From an uncultured Acidobacteriaceae bacterium (GTDB lineage Bacteria > Acidobacteriota > Terriglobia > Terriglobales > Acidobacteriaceae), in assembly GCA_903911925.1 (NCBI GenBank), contig CAIWFH010000185.1, positions 1 through 64,000 on the forward strand: a stretch of DNA of 64,000 nt, in the 5' to 3' direction. Of the stretch, positions 18,601 through 27,259 are shown piece by piece. The notes under the pieces were generated by a model. The model had not been told where the DNA came from. It saw nothing but the letters and a program-made list of their open reading frames with translations, and made no database searches. Numbering within the stretch: the first letter of the stretch is position 1; the number at the start of each line of letters is the position of its first letter. The position numbers were made by a program, and so were the translations under genes.

Positions 18601-20163
18601 TTGGGATTTCTGACCGTCCCGGAATATACCGAGCTCACCTTCCAAACCTTGGCAACCATTGCAAGACTCGAGAAGCACCGTGGCCATCTCTACAACTGGT
18701 ACAACACCGAATCGCTGGAACCGATGACGCCACTTGCTGTTTCCTCCGTGGATAGCGGGAACTTTGTAGCTTCGCTCCACACGGTGCGCGCCGGGGCACT
18801 CTCACTTGGCCAACAACCCCTCGTCACGCCTCGGCTGTTTGCCGGCGTGCGTACGCATTGGAAGCTGCTTGAGTTGCCAGGTGAGCCTCAGGCACACCTG
18901 CCCCGGCTCTCACCTCCCGGTCCCGCTGCCACTGTACAGGATTGGATATCCTGGCTTCCCGTCGCGGATGCAGCACTCTGCGAAGCTGTGGCTGCAAACA
19001 CGGGTGGCTCAGAGAACCTTTGGTGGCTTGCTGAGACAAGGAGCCGCATCGCTTCTATCCAGAGCTTGATTCACGACTACACTCCCTGGCTGTTGCCAGA
19101 ATACAAATCGCTCGTCAGGTTGGTGAACCCGGATTTCGACCTGGATGTGGATGCGTTATCGATCGATGGGGCAATTGCCTTTTGTGAAATACTGGACGAG
19201 CGTTTGATCTCCGCAAGGAATGCCGACGATCCGCACGTTCTTGGTGAGCAATTTCATAGTTCCCTTCCGTACGCCATTCGAAATCTGACCGCCCTTGCCG
19301 CGGATCTTCGCAACCAAGCACGCCAGGTCGAGGTTCTGGCCGAAGGAACAGATTTCAGTTTTCTTGTGGACCGCGGGCGCAGCATGCTCTCTGTCGGATA
19401 TGACGTGACAGAACAAAGACTGCATTCGGCTTGCTACGATCTGCTTGCTTCAGAGGCTCGCATCGCTGCTTTCCTTGCTGTGGCACGTGGTGACTTGCCT
19501 CAAGAGAGTTGGCTCAGACTCGGCCGGGTTCATACACGCGCGTTTGGCCAGTTTCTCCTTCTTTCATGGACCGGCACCATGTTTGAATACTTAATGCCTG
19601 CGCTTTGGATGCGCAGCTATCCCGATACTCTTATCGCACGCACTCAGAGCGCTTGCGTCCAGGTACAACGCGCATTTGCTCGTTCTCTCAAAATCCCCTG
19701 GGGCATCTCGGAATCAGGCTTCTCGTGCAAAGATGAGTCGGGCCATTACCAATACCATGCTTTCGGCATTCCCCAAGCCGCGCTCAAATTCGACGCTGGC
19801 GCAGGGCCGACGGTTTCGCCCTACTCCAGTTTTCTCGCTCTAAGCGTCGATTCGCTCGAGGCCATCCGTAACCTTCGCCGCATGGCAGAAGCAGGGTGGG
19901 TGGGCGCTTACGGTTTCTACGAAGCTGCCGACTACGCTCAGTCACCTGAGAAGCCGGTCATTGTGCGCGAGTGGATGGCCCATCACCAGGGCATGTCATT
20001 GCTTGCCATCCTGAATCTTCTCCACGGAAATATCGTGCAGCAATGGTTTCACGCCAGCCCCCTTGTCCGGTCGGCCGAGTTGCTGCTGAATGAACTGCCC
20101 GCCAGCGATGCCGTTCTCGAAGCCATGGCAAAGGAGTCTGCCTCCGTGAAGGTCGGCGTTTGA
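15670..20163 (+). CDS. Cyclic beta-1,2-glucan synthase-like protein (GT84 plus GH189-like), lacking GH94
   Basis: This large membrane glucan synthase lies 6 bases after the ABC exporter. Membrane helices occur near residues 330-370 and again around 740-910. The GT84 domain shows DSD (Asp 543 and 545), HDLIEG (656-661) and the RRKHRWVRGDWQ block with Arg 691-Trp 692, the UDP-glucose polymerase motifs. The C-terminal portion (about 1290-1480) is the glycoamylase-like GH189 transglycosylase domain: GTMFEYLMPALWM, PWGISESGF, KDESGHYQY, PYSSFLALSVD and EWMAHHQGMSLLAI. ChvB/NdvB-type enzymes are about 2800 residues with a C-terminal GH94 phosphorylase domain. This one stops at 1497 residues, immediately after AELLLNELPASDAVLEAM. 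The remaining domains look intact, so it is probably a functional short form. Confidence 0.87.
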   Translation: MNNIATIPTPQRPTDNRPPEPLSQAARSAASWNVIHRPTTKGSFPARLKAVRSALERLEANLSSRPLAVATKAESGRDSEPSEFRLLRENFRLLRSVIAPLSESLRIVAQLPQVVLDSNRVEPRPAAVAEAYLRAVEGKFAAQPFSTFISELQIQEPLTVEELWSVAGFLKFVLLELLLAEAAALLSQSGSVRQLPISAFIKSLQDIGHSDWVSIIEPLITFDATLRLDPAAAYGYMDFESRELYRRRIAFIARHSDHTESMVALTALELAREAVAIPSDEPRIYRRRTHVGYYLIDKGLGQLAARTGFHPPLTERVRTSIRAMAADFYIVSIEIITVLLIAAVLFPLLSIYPVTSLATAAALLLLPAMQDAVELVNGAVTTFFGPQPLPKLDFSKGIPAEFATMIAVPALLLNEKQVRELVSDLEVRFLANRELGMPFVLLTDLPDSLSKPHENDTDPLVELAVQLINELNARHASPQSGTFHLLHRHRIFNTRQGVWMGWERKRGKLLDLNKLLAGEYDAFPIKAGPFETLGSIRYILTLDSDTQLPRGTAAQLVGAIAHPLNQAIIDPKTRIVTAGYGILQPRIGVTVHSASRSRMAAIYSGQSGFDIYTRAVSDAYQDLFGEGSFTGKGIYEIAVFNAILDRRFPRNALLSHDLIEGAYTRAGLAADIELIDDYPSHYSAYVRRKHRWVRGDWQIAQWMFSRVPEESGTWVTNPISVISRWKIFDNLRRSLVEPFTCILFVAGWLGLPGGPFYWTTILILLLAMPAFIVLGVGLFGAFATACIGGVSEAFSGFGKALIIALLDLIFLPYQMLLSLDAIVRSLVRRFVTGKRLLEWETAAQSESYAPSRRLADTYLAFIPLMTLGLAILVYTVALRRDAIFIAAPTLLLWALAFAATAWLNRPLREQRHRLGPAEEDFLRVHALRTWRYFYEFGSERHNYLIPDNVEEQELFEAARVSPTNLGLLLNARQAACELGFLTVPEYTELTFQTLATIARLEKHRGHLYNWYNTESLEPMTPLAVSSVDSGNFVASLHTVRAGALSLGQQPLVTPRLFAGVRTHWKLLELPGEPQAHLPRLSPPGPAATVQDWISWLPVADAALCEAVAANTGGSENLWWLAETRSRIASIQSLIHDYTPWLLPEYKSLVRLVNPDFDLDVDALSIDGAIAFCEILDERLISARNADDPHVLGEQFHSSLPYAIRNLTALAADLRNQARQVEVLAEGTDFSFLVDRGRSMLSVGYDVTEQRLHSACYDLLASEARIAAFLAVARGDLPQESWLRLGRVHTRAFGQFLLLSWTGTMFEYLMPALWMRSYPDTLIARTQSACVQVQRAFARSLKIPWGISESGFSCKDESGHYQYHAFGIPQAALKFDAGAGPTVSPYSSFLALSVDSLEAIRNLRRMAEAGWVGAYGFYEAADYAQSPEKPVIVREWMAHHQGMSLLAILNLLHGNIVQQWFHASPLVRSAELLLNELPASDAVLEAMAKESASVKVGV

Positions 20164-20481
20164 TGTGCACGCAGGCCGGTTTGGCGTCGCGTGGTTGGCG
20201 CCAGGGCTGACCTGATCATTCCGCATGGAAAGCTGGAGAGGTCTTCAATCCAGTTCCATTCAGCGTGTTCGATTCGCAGCGATCATTCAGGAGAATCGCA
20301 AATAATTGGCAATTAAGGCGCCGTTCTGTTCCCTCGAATTCCACGCTCGCAGTCGTGCGGTCGATACCTGGGCCACGGAGATCGAATATACTTGTAACCA
20401 GTTGAGTGTTCAGCACCGCAACTGGCTCCCCAGCGTTGCGGCAGTAAATCTGCAACAGTTCGAGAAACTCCTAGAAACCTT
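20164..20481 (+). other. Intergenic region between glucan synthase and hydrogenase-like operon
   Basis: I see no gene in these 318 bases and no recognisable remnant of a GH94 domain. It should hold the terminator of the glucan cassette and the promoter of the following operon. A TATACT at 20387-20392 could be a -10 box, but no convincing -35 stands at the right distance. Confidence 0.4.
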
Positions 20482-22530
20482 ATGTGGCCGATTCGTGAGT
20501 TGTATTCGGCGGGCCTGCTGGTTTATGCAATTGCGGCGTTGGCAGGGCTGTCGGCATATCTTCGGAAGACACACGCGGCCTGGGTCGCTAGCTGGCTGTG
20601 CTATGCGAGTTTGACTGGGGCCGCGCTTGAGTTCTTTGCGTCTGTGGGAGCTTTGGCGACCGGCGCGGAGTTCAATTGGTCACTCCCTTCCGGAATTCCG
20701 TTTCTCCATTACGGCGTCAGGCTGGACCCGCTATCGGCCTTTTTTAATCTGACCCTTTCCCTGCTGGGCGCGTGCGTAGCCGTTTATTCCGTTGGATACC
20801 TGAAGCATGGGGTGGCACATCGCAGGCCGGGTCTGTTTTGCTGTTTTTTCAACCTGATGCTTCTGGCCTTGACGCTCGTCTTCACGGCATCCAATGTCGT
20901 CTTCTTTCTCATCGCATGGGAACTGGTTGTGGTTACATCCTACTTCCTTGTCGTGACAGACCATGAGTCGGAGGAGACCCGGGAAGGCGGAATGCTTTAC
21001 ATGCTCATGTCCCGCGCGGGGACAGGGTTGATGTTCGTCGGCTTTCTACTGCTAGCCACTGCGGCGGGCAGCATGGAGTTCCAAGCTTTGCACGGCAGTG
21101 GCGAGAAGCTTTCTCCGGGCGTTGGGGCGGCGGCGTTTCTGTTGCTCTTTTTCGGATTTGGCGTCAAGGCCGGCATCATTCCACTTCACATCTGGCTGCC
21201 TGCTGCGCATCCGGTTGCACCCAGCAACGTATCCGCGCTCATGTCAGGGATTGTAATTAAGACAGGCATCTACGGGATGGCGCGGGTCTTTTTCGACTTC
21301 TATGGCAACACGCCAGTTTGGGCTGGGATGTTGGTGCTAGTGGCGGGCGTGGTGTCAGCGCTGCTGGGCGTGCTGTACGCGCTCATGGAGCACGATCTAA
21401 AGCGCCTGCTGGCATACCACAGCATCGAAAACATCGGGATTATCTTGATGGGTTTTGGATCGGCGATGCTGTTTCGTTCTTTCGGGCATCCGCAACTAGC
21501 CGCGCTGGCCCTGGTCGCTGGTCTCTTTCACACGCTTAATCATGGGGTTTTCAAGTGCCTGCTGTTTCTTGGCGCGGGCAGCGTGCTGCAGGGCGCGGGA
21601 ACTCGGAACATGGAAGAGATGGGCGGCCTTATTCGTCGCATGCCCTGGACCGCGCTGTTCTTCCTTATAGGCGCAATTGCCATCTCAGGGCTTCCGCCTC
21701 TGAACGGATTCGTCAGCGAGTGGTTCACGTATCAAGGACTCCTGGCGGGCTTTGGCGCAACACCAACATTGACCCGCATGGCATTTCCGATCGCCGGCGC
21801 GCTGCTGGCTCTGACGGCGGCACTAGCGGCGGCATGCTTCGTGAAGGCCTTCGGTATCACTTTTCTTGCCTTGCCGCGAAGCGAGAATGCGGAAAGCGCA
21901 ATCGAGTCGCCGATTTCGATGCAGATTGGAATGGCTGGGCTCGCAGCCACATGTGTTGCGCTTGGACTTGGAGCGACCTGGTTCATTCCGGTATTTGCTC
22001 CGATTACGCAGAACGCATTCGGAGTGCAAATCAGCGGGCAATTGGTTGCCGGCAACGGCCTGCTGCTGACCGCCGGGTCATTGCACAACGGCAGTGTTTC
22101 ACCGCTGGTGCTGGCGATTGCGCTGCTGGGCCTCGCCGGGGTGCCTTTGGCGATGTGGTTTGTGTTGGGACGCAAGTCGCCGCGCACGATCGGTCCGACA
22201 TGGGATTGCGGACTGCCGGGTTTGACTGCTGCAAACGAGTACACAGCAACTGCCTTCTCCAAGCCTCTGCGCATGATCTTTGGAGCGCTCTTTCGGCCGC
22301 GCCGCGAGATCCAGGCTGAGTTCGACGTATCGCCGTACTATCCCAAGGCGATACGTTTCGCTTCCGAGATCCAACCTACGTTTGAGACTCACATCTACGA
22401 ACCGCTGCGCGTAGGCATTCTGGCAATTGCCGCGCGCATGCGCAAAATCCAGACGGGCAGCATCCACGCCTACCTGGCCTACATCTTCGTAACGCTTATT
22501 CTGCTGCTGATCTTCGGGGTGCGCGAATGA
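20482..22530 (+). CDS. hyfB: HyfB-like proton-translocating antiporter subunit of Ehr-type complex
   Basis: This subunit of the membrane arm is homologous to HyfB/HycC and to NuoL/M antiporter-like proteins. It has about 14-16 hydrophobic segments. Conserved blocks are FLHYGVRLDPLSAFF, the glutamate helix FFLIAWELVVVTSYFLV, the lysine-containing FGFGVKAGIIPLHIWLPAAH, HDLKRLLAYHSIENIGI and PPLNGFVSEWFTYQG. The C-terminal FDVSPYYPKAIRF and final helix are typical of HyfB. Length (682 residues) is normal. It is first in an operon whose next gene overlaps by ATGA. Confidence 0.92.
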   Translation: MWPIRELYSAGLLVYAIAALAGLSAYLRKTHAAWVASWLCYASLTGAALEFFASVGALATGAEFNWSLPSGIPFLHYGVRLDPLSAFFNLTLSLLGACVAVYSVGYLKHGVAHRRPGLFCCFFNLMLLALTLVFTASNVVFFLIAWELVVVTSYFLVVTDHESEETREGGMLYMLMSRAGTGLMFVGFLLLATAAGSMEFQALHGSGEKLSPGVGAAAFLLLFFGFGVKAGIIPLHIWLPAAHPVAPSNVSALMSGIVIKTGIYGMARVFFDFYGNTPVWAGMLVLVAGVVSALLGVLYALMEHDLKRLLAYHSIENIGIILMGFGSAMLFRSFGHPQLAALALVAGLFHTLNHGVFKCLLFLGAGSVLQGAGTRNMEEMGGLIRRMPWTALFFLIGAIAISGLPPLNGFVSEWFTYQGLLAGFGATPTLTRMAFPIAGALLALTAALAAACFVKAFGITFLALPRSENAESAIESPISMQIGMAGLAATCVALGLGATWFIPVFAPITQNAFGVQISGQLVAGNGLLLTAGSLHNGSVSPLVLAIALLGLAGVPLAMWFVLGRKSPRTIGPTWDCGLPGLTAANEYTATAFSKPLRMIFGALFRPRREIQAEFDVSPYYPKAIRFASEIQPTFETHIYEPLRVGILAIAARMRKIQTGSIHAYLAYIFVTLILLLIFGVRE

Positions 22531-23474
22531 TCGAATATACATTGTCGATTCTCGTTCATCTAGCTCTGGTGCTGCTTCTCTCCCCGCTGGTGACCGGTTT
22601 CAACCGCACATTCAAGGCGCGCGTGCAGACGCGGCGTGGGCCTGGCCTTTTTCAGCCATATCGGGACCTCTACAAGCTGCTTCGAAAGGGAATGGTCATT
22701 CCCGAAACGGCGTCGTGGATCTTCACGGCCACGCCCTTCATTCTCTTTGTCACCACGCTGCTGGCGAGCCTGCTGATTCCATCCGTCACCGCGCAAGCGC
22801 CATTGAGCCTGTTTGGCGGCGTACTGGCCGTTGTCTATCTACTTGCCTTGGGGCGCTTCTTTCTGGCGCTCGGCGGATTGGATACGGGCAGTTCGTTCGG
22901 CGGCCTGGGCAGCAGCCGTGAGATGACAATCTCTGCCATTGCCGAGCCAGCGCTAATGCTCGCCGTATTTACCGTTGCCATCGGAGCAGGTTCAACGAAC
23001 CTGAGTATCGTCGCGCAGGCGGGGTTGAGCCAGAGTTGGCGCTTTCTGGCTCCGTCCCAGATGCTGGCGTTTGCTGCGCTGTTCATCGTTCTCATTGCGG
23101 AAACCGGGCGGATTCCGGTGGACAACCCGGCAACGCATCTTGAACTCACCATGATTCATGAGGCGATGATTCTCGAATACTCCGGGCCCTACCTGGCCTT
23201 GATCGAATGGGCAGCCGCAATCAAGCAGTTGGTGCTGATGACCATCCTGGTGAATGTCTTCTTCCCGTTCGGCTTGAGCCCGGATTGGTCTCCGGTTCCT
23301 GTTCTTATCAGCCTCGGGCTGTTCCTCTTCAAATTGCTGCTGCTCTCGATCATCGTTGCGTTGGTAGAAGTAACGAACGCCAAGATGCGCTTGTTTCGCG
23401 TGCCGGAACTGTTGGCGATCGGGTTTGTGTTAGGCGCACTGGCGCTGGTTTCAACATTTTTGTTCCAAGGTTAG
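22527..23474 (+). CDS. hyfC: HyfC-like membrane subunit (NuoH homologue)
   Basis: This membrane anchor subunit links the peripheral electron-transfer module to the ion-pumping arm. It overlaps hyfB by four bases. Recognisable blocks are RVQTRRGPGLFQPYRDLYKL near residues 35-54, the LGGLDTGSSFGGLGSSREM loop, IAETGRIPVDNPATHLELTM with its charged residues, and MIHEAMILEYSGPYLALIEWA. These match NuoH and the hydrogenase-4 subunit C. About eight helices; length 315 residues is normal. Confidence 0.92.
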   Translation: MIEYTLSILVHLALVLLLSPLVTGFNRTFKARVQTRRGPGLFQPYRDLYKLLRKGMVIPETASWIFTATPFILFVTTLLASLLIPSVTAQAPLSLFGGVLAVVYLLALGRFFLALGGLDTGSSFGGLGSSREMTISAIAEPALMLAVFTVAIGAGSTNLSIVAQAGLSQSWRFLAPSQMLAFAALFIVLIAETGRIPVDNPATHLELTMIHEAMILEYSGPYLALIEWAAAIKQLVLMTILVNVFFPFGLSPDWSPVPVLISLGLFLFKLLLLSIIVALVEVTNAKMRLFRVPELLAIGFVLGALALVSTFLFQG

Positions 23475-23482
23475 AACACACT

Positions 23483-24169
23483 ATGCATTTCTGGCAGGAT
23501 GTGCAATTCGGGAACCGGATGATCACGCTTATGGCGGCGGTGGTGCTTGTTCTGCAGATCATGATGGTGACGCAGCGCTGGCTCATTACAAATATTCGGG
23601 CTTTCGCTTTGCAGTCGTTTCTGATGGCCTGCATTGCCACCACGATTGCGTACTACAACAACGCACCTCATATCTACGCGGCCGCAGTTCTTATGCTTCT
23701 GGTCAAGGTAATTCTGCTTCCGGTATTGTTTGAGCGCCTGGTTACGCGAATCGACATCCTCCAGGAAATCGAACCGCTGGTAAATGCGCCCATCTCGGTC
23801 ATCGTTGCCGGCCTTCTGACACTGCTTGCTTATGTAGTTGCTGAATCCTTTCACCGGCCCGACGAACCGATGGGACCGGCGAGCCTCGGGCACAATACGC
23901 TCGCGGTTGCAATCGCCCTTTTCCTTATTGGTTTCTTCATGATGGTGAACAGACGTAAAGCGCTGACTCAAGTATTGGCGCTATTGTCGCTTGAGAACGG
24001 CATATTCCTCGCCGCGATTTCACTCACCTATGGCATGCCGATGATTGTGGAAATTGGCATTTTCTTTGATGTTCTGGTCGGGGCCATGGTGCTTGCGATC
24101 CTTGTCTACCGCATTCGGGAGACTTTCGATTCGATGGATGTCAGCCGGCTCAGCCGGTTGAAAGGCTGA
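23483..24169 (+). CDS. hyfE: HyfE-like membrane subunit (NuoK homologue)
   Basis: This small membrane subunit is related to NuoK/MrpC with extra N-terminal helices, as in HyfE. The start at 23483 is eight bases after the hyfC stop; longer in-frame starts lie inside hyfC. The C-terminal half has the MVNRRKALTQVLALLSLENGIFL-type block with a membrane glutamate, then MPMIVEIGIFFDVLVGAMVL. The glutamates in these two helices are those that carry protons in NuoK. Length is 228 residues, normal for HyfE. Confidence 0.9.
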   Translation: MHFWQDVQFGNRMITLMAAVVLVLQIMMVTQRWLITNIRAFALQSFLMACIATTIAYYNNAPHIYAAAVLMLLVKVILLPVLFERLVTRIDILQEIEPLVNAPISVIVAGLLTLLAYVVAESFHRPDEPMGPASLGHNTLAVAIALFLIGFFMMVNRRKALTQVLALLSLENGIFLAAISLTYGMPMIVEIGIFFDVLVGAMVLAILVYRIRETFDSMDVSRLSRLKG

Positions 24170-24176
24170 AGCGCTC

Positions 24177-25673
24177 ATGACGATTATCATCCTGCTGTTG
24201 ATCCCACTTGTGGCGTGCGGCTTGAGCACCGCCATGCGGACCCGGCAATGGATGGAGGGAATTCATGTGGCTTCAGCCGCCGCATCATTGTTCGCGGCTA
24301 TGTTGCTGGCCGCGGAAGTTCTGCGGCAAGGGCCCGTTTCAGGCATCAACGGATTCCTGTACGCGGATCATCTAAGCGCCCTGGTTGCGCTGCTCACTGC
24401 GTTTGTTTATCTTGCCTGCGCGCCTTACGCAGTTGGCTATCTTCGTCGCGACCAGGCGTTGCTGTTCCTGGCGCCGAGCGATGACGACATGGCTGCGCTG
24501 GCCAAGCAGCGCATGTACTATTCCCTGACGCCTCTGTTTGTCTTTTGCATGTTCCTGGTTGTGGTGTCGAACAATCTGGGCGTGATGTGGATTGCAATCG
24601 AGGGCACCACGCTGGCGTCGATCTTTCTGGTTACCTTCTACGGCCGTCCAACATCATTGGAAGCGGCCTGGAAATACGCAATGATCGGCGGAGTCGGATT
24701 GTCGATGGCGCTGTTCGGGACCGTGCTGACATACTACTCGGCTCATCTTGTTCTTGGCGGAGACAGCGTGAGTGCGCTCAACTGGTCAGTGCTTGTGCAG
24801 CAGGCTTCGCACTTCGACAAACCCGTGATGCGCCTTGCCTTTATCCTGATCCTGCTGGGCTACGGCACCAAGGCCGGCCTTGCACCCATGCATACATGGA
24901 AGCCGGACGCATACTGCGAGGCGCCCGTTCCGGTGGCAGCCCTGATGGCGACGGCGGTTTTGAATTGCGCAATTTATGGCCTGGCCCGCTTTTACGTGCT
25001 CACAGTCCGCTGCCTTGGAACTGCGTTCGCGTCCAACCTGCTTATACTTTTCGGGCTTCTCTCCGTGGCGGTTGCGGTGCCTTTCATCCTGGTTCAGCGC
25101 AGTTCGCGGCGTCTGCTGGCCTACTCCAGCATCGACAACGGCGGCATCATGGTCCTCGGACTCGGTTTCGGCGGCGCATTGGGCGCGTTGGCCATGCTGC
25201 TGCACATGACCTACCACTCGGTGACCAAACCGCTGCTCTTTCTGTCGGTTGGTAACATCCAACAGCACACAGGAAACGATTCCCTGCGGAAAGGCGCGCG
25301 CGGGTTGCTTCACGTGCTTCCCATCTCGGCGCCCATGTTTCTGCTGGGTGCGCTCGCGGTAACCGGGACGCCACCCTTCAGCATGTTCCAAAGCGAGTTC
25401 ATGGTGCTCAGGGCGGGCTTCACGGGGCAGCACGTTGGCGTATCGGTTCTGCTGATCATTTGCCTCGTAATAATTTTTGGCGGCTTCTTCCATCATGTGG
25501 CCCAACTTGTGCTCGGCCCTCCAAGCGGCGCACCGCGGGAAGTGATGAGCCGATGGAAGACGTACCCGGTTATCGGGCTTGCAATGCTCGTGATTGGCAT
25601 GGGATTCCTGATGCCTGCTCCGCTCTATCAACTCATCGATGGAGCCGCGCGAGTGCTGGCGGTGCAGCAATGA
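24177..25673 (+). CDS. hyfF: HyfF-like antiporter subunit (NuoN/NuoL-like)
   Basis: A second antiporter-like pump subunit lies seven bases after hyfE. It has about 14 hydrophobic segments. The core blocks are NNLGVMWIAIEGTTLASIFL (glutamate helix), LGYGTKAGLAPMHTWKPDAY (lysine helix), RRLLAYSSIDNGGIMVLGLG and HMTYHSVTKPLLFLSVGN with its helix-break histidine and lysine. Length 498 residues matches HyfF. Two such subunits (B and F) in one operon imply ion translocation coupled to electron transfer. Confidence 0.92.
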   Translation: MTIIILLLIPLVACGLSTAMRTRQWMEGIHVASAAASLFAAMLLAAEVLRQGPVSGINGFLYADHLSALVALLTAFVYLACAPYAVGYLRRDQALLFLAPSDDDMAALAKQRMYYSLTPLFVFCMFLVVVSNNLGVMWIAIEGTTLASIFLVTFYGRPTSLEAAWKYAMIGGVGLSMALFGTVLTYYSAHLVLGGDSVSALNWSVLVQQASHFDKPVMRLAFILILLGYGTKAGLAPMHTWKPDAYCEAPVPVAALMATAVLNCAIYGLARFYVLTVRCLGTAFASNLLILFGLLSVAVAVPFILVQRSSRRLLAYSSIDNGGIMVLGLGFGGALGALAMLLHMTYHSVTKPLLFLSVGNIQQHTGNDSLRKGARGLLHVLPISAPMFLLGALAVTGTPPFSMFQSEFMVLRAGFTGQHVGVSVLLIICLVIIFGGFFHHVAQLVLGPPSGAPREVMSRWKTYPVIGLAMLVIGMGFLMPAPLYQLIDGAARVLAVQQ

Positions 25674-27256
25674 CCCAGTCGGCAGTGCACATCTTCGATC
25701 AGATTCGGGACCTCTGCGGCGTGGCACTCGATCGCTGGCATGAGGCGAATGAAGCCGAGGTCCGCGCGGATGCGGCGCTCTCCGATGTTCGTCGCATGGT
25801 TGCCAGTCTGATCGAGAACGGCTGCCGCCTGGCCTCTGTCTTTGCTGAGGACAGGACTGCAGTGACTGAAGACTTTCTGATCTACTACGTCTTCGATCAT
25901 CCAGACGACGAACGCTTTCTTGTGGTTCGCACCGTTGTGCCGTCGCACATGCCTGCTTTTCCGTCAGTAGCCGCGGAGGTCCCCGCCGTCAACTGGCAGG
26001 AACGCGAGATCCAGGACTGGTTTGGCCTGGTTGCGGACGGGCACCCAAATCCGCGACGCGTGGCACTGCACGATAATTGGCCCGATGTTCATCCTCTGAG
26101 AAAGGACTTCCCCAGCGATACAGTGCTGCCGCCGTTCGAGGGCGAGCAGCATGTCTACAGGCCCACGCTGGGCGAAGGCGTCTTCCAGATTCCGGTGGGG
26201 CCTGTGCACGCAGGCATCATTGAGCCGGGGCATTTCAACTTTGCGGTAGCCGGAGAGCCAATTCTCTATCTGCAACTTCGCATGTTCTACACCCACAAAG
26301 GCATTGAAAAGAGATTTGAGCAACTTCCGGTGAATCGCGCCGTTTATCTCGCCGAAAGCGTTTCTGGCGATTCAAGCTTCTCTCACGGCACGGCGTTTTG
26401 CCAGGCGATCGAGCGGGCGGCGGGCATCGAGATTCCCGTGCGGGCAAAGCGCATGAGGACAGTTCTGCTTGAACTGGAGCGGCTCTACAACCACGTTGGC
26501 GACATCGGAGCCATCGTAAACGATGTAGGATTCGGCGTGGCCAATGCTCACGCGATGCGGTTGCGCGAGTATCTCCTTGCCGTGAATGAAGAGTTGACTG
26601 GAAGCCGTTTGCTGCGCGGAATTGTGTGCCCAGGCGGCCTACGTCATGATTGGAATGACCAACAAACGCAGAGATGCCGTGAGTCGCTGAGAGGCTTTGA
26701 GCAGGATTTTGCCGACATGATGCAGATTATTGATTCTTCAGACTCAACGCGCGATCGCCTCGAGCACACCGGGATTCTGCATCCTGAGAAAGCCCGTGAT
26801 CTGGGAGTTGTGGGCGTTGGCGGTCGTGCGTCGGGAGTCGATCGCGATTTGCGGCGCGATCATCCCTATGCCGCGTACGATGAGGTTCTATTTACGGTGC
26901 CGGTTTACCAGGAAGGCGATGTGTTGCGACGGCTGCGGGTGCGCGTGGATGAAATCGGGCAGTCGCTGGGAATCATTCGACAAATCTTGACAGTGCTGGA
27001 ACCGGGGCTTCACTTGATCGCGGTTCCACCCTTGCCGCCGGACTGCGTTGCACTCGGCGCGGTAGAGGGTTGGCGGGGAGAGATCCTTCATTGGATTCGT
27101 ACCGGCGCACATGGGCGCCTCGATCGATGCAAAATCAAGGACCCATCGCTGAGCAATTGGCCGGCGTTGGTCGAGGCAGTGCAAGGCAACATCGTGCCCG
27201 ACTTTCCGGTGATCAACAAGAGCTTTAATCTCTCTTACTCAGGGACGGACCGATAA
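25670..27256 (+). CDS. hyfG: HyfG-like large subunit (NuoC-NuoD fusion) without NiFe-binding cysteines
   Basis: The start overlaps the hyfF stop as ATGA. Residues about 1-170 are NuoC-like (PAVNWQEREIQDWFGL, DVHPLRKDF), and about 175-528 are NuoD/hydrogenase large-subunit-like (HYTHKG-type FYTHKGIEKRFE, LLELERLYNHVGDIGA, DLRRDHPYAAYDEV). In true group-4 hydrogenases the first Ni motif reads VCGIC. Here it is ESVSGDSSFSH, with serines 232 and 235 in place of both cysteines. The C-terminal DPCxxC motif is replaced by NLSYSGTDR, with Ser 522 and Gly 525. The protein therefore cannot bind a NiFe centre and resembles Ehr-type complexes. The real electron donor or acceptor is unknown. Confidence 0.92.
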   Translation: MTQSAVHIFDQIRDLCGVALDRWHEANEAEVRADAALSDVRRMVASLIENGCRLASVFAEDRTAVTEDFLIYYVFDHPDDERFLVVRTVVPSHMPAFPSVAAEVPAVNWQEREIQDWFGLVADGHPNPRRVALHDNWPDVHPLRKDFPSDTVLPPFEGEQHVYRPTLGEGVFQIPVGPVHAGIIEPGHFNFAVAGEPILYLQLRMFYTHKGIEKRFEQLPVNRAVYLAESVSGDSSFSHGTAFCQAIERAAGIEIPVRAKRMRTVLLELERLYNHVGDIGAIVNDVGFGVANAHAMRLREYLLAVNEELTGSRLLRGIVCPGGLRHDWNDQQTQRCRESLRGFEQDFADMMQIIDSSDSTRDRLEHTGILHPEKARDLGVVGVGGRASGVDRDLRRDHPYAAYDEVLFTVPVYQEGDVLRRLRVRVDEIGQSLGIIRQILTVLEPGLHLIAVPPLPPDCVALGAVEGWRGEILHWIRTGAHGRLDRCKIKDPSLSNWPALVEAVQGNIVPDFPVINKSFNLSYSGTDR

Positions 27257-27259
27257 TCC

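Noticed and set aside
25460..25669. Upstream extension of the hyfG frame
   Set aside because: It lies inside hyfF; the ATGA junction at 25670 begins at the expected NuoC-like sequence.
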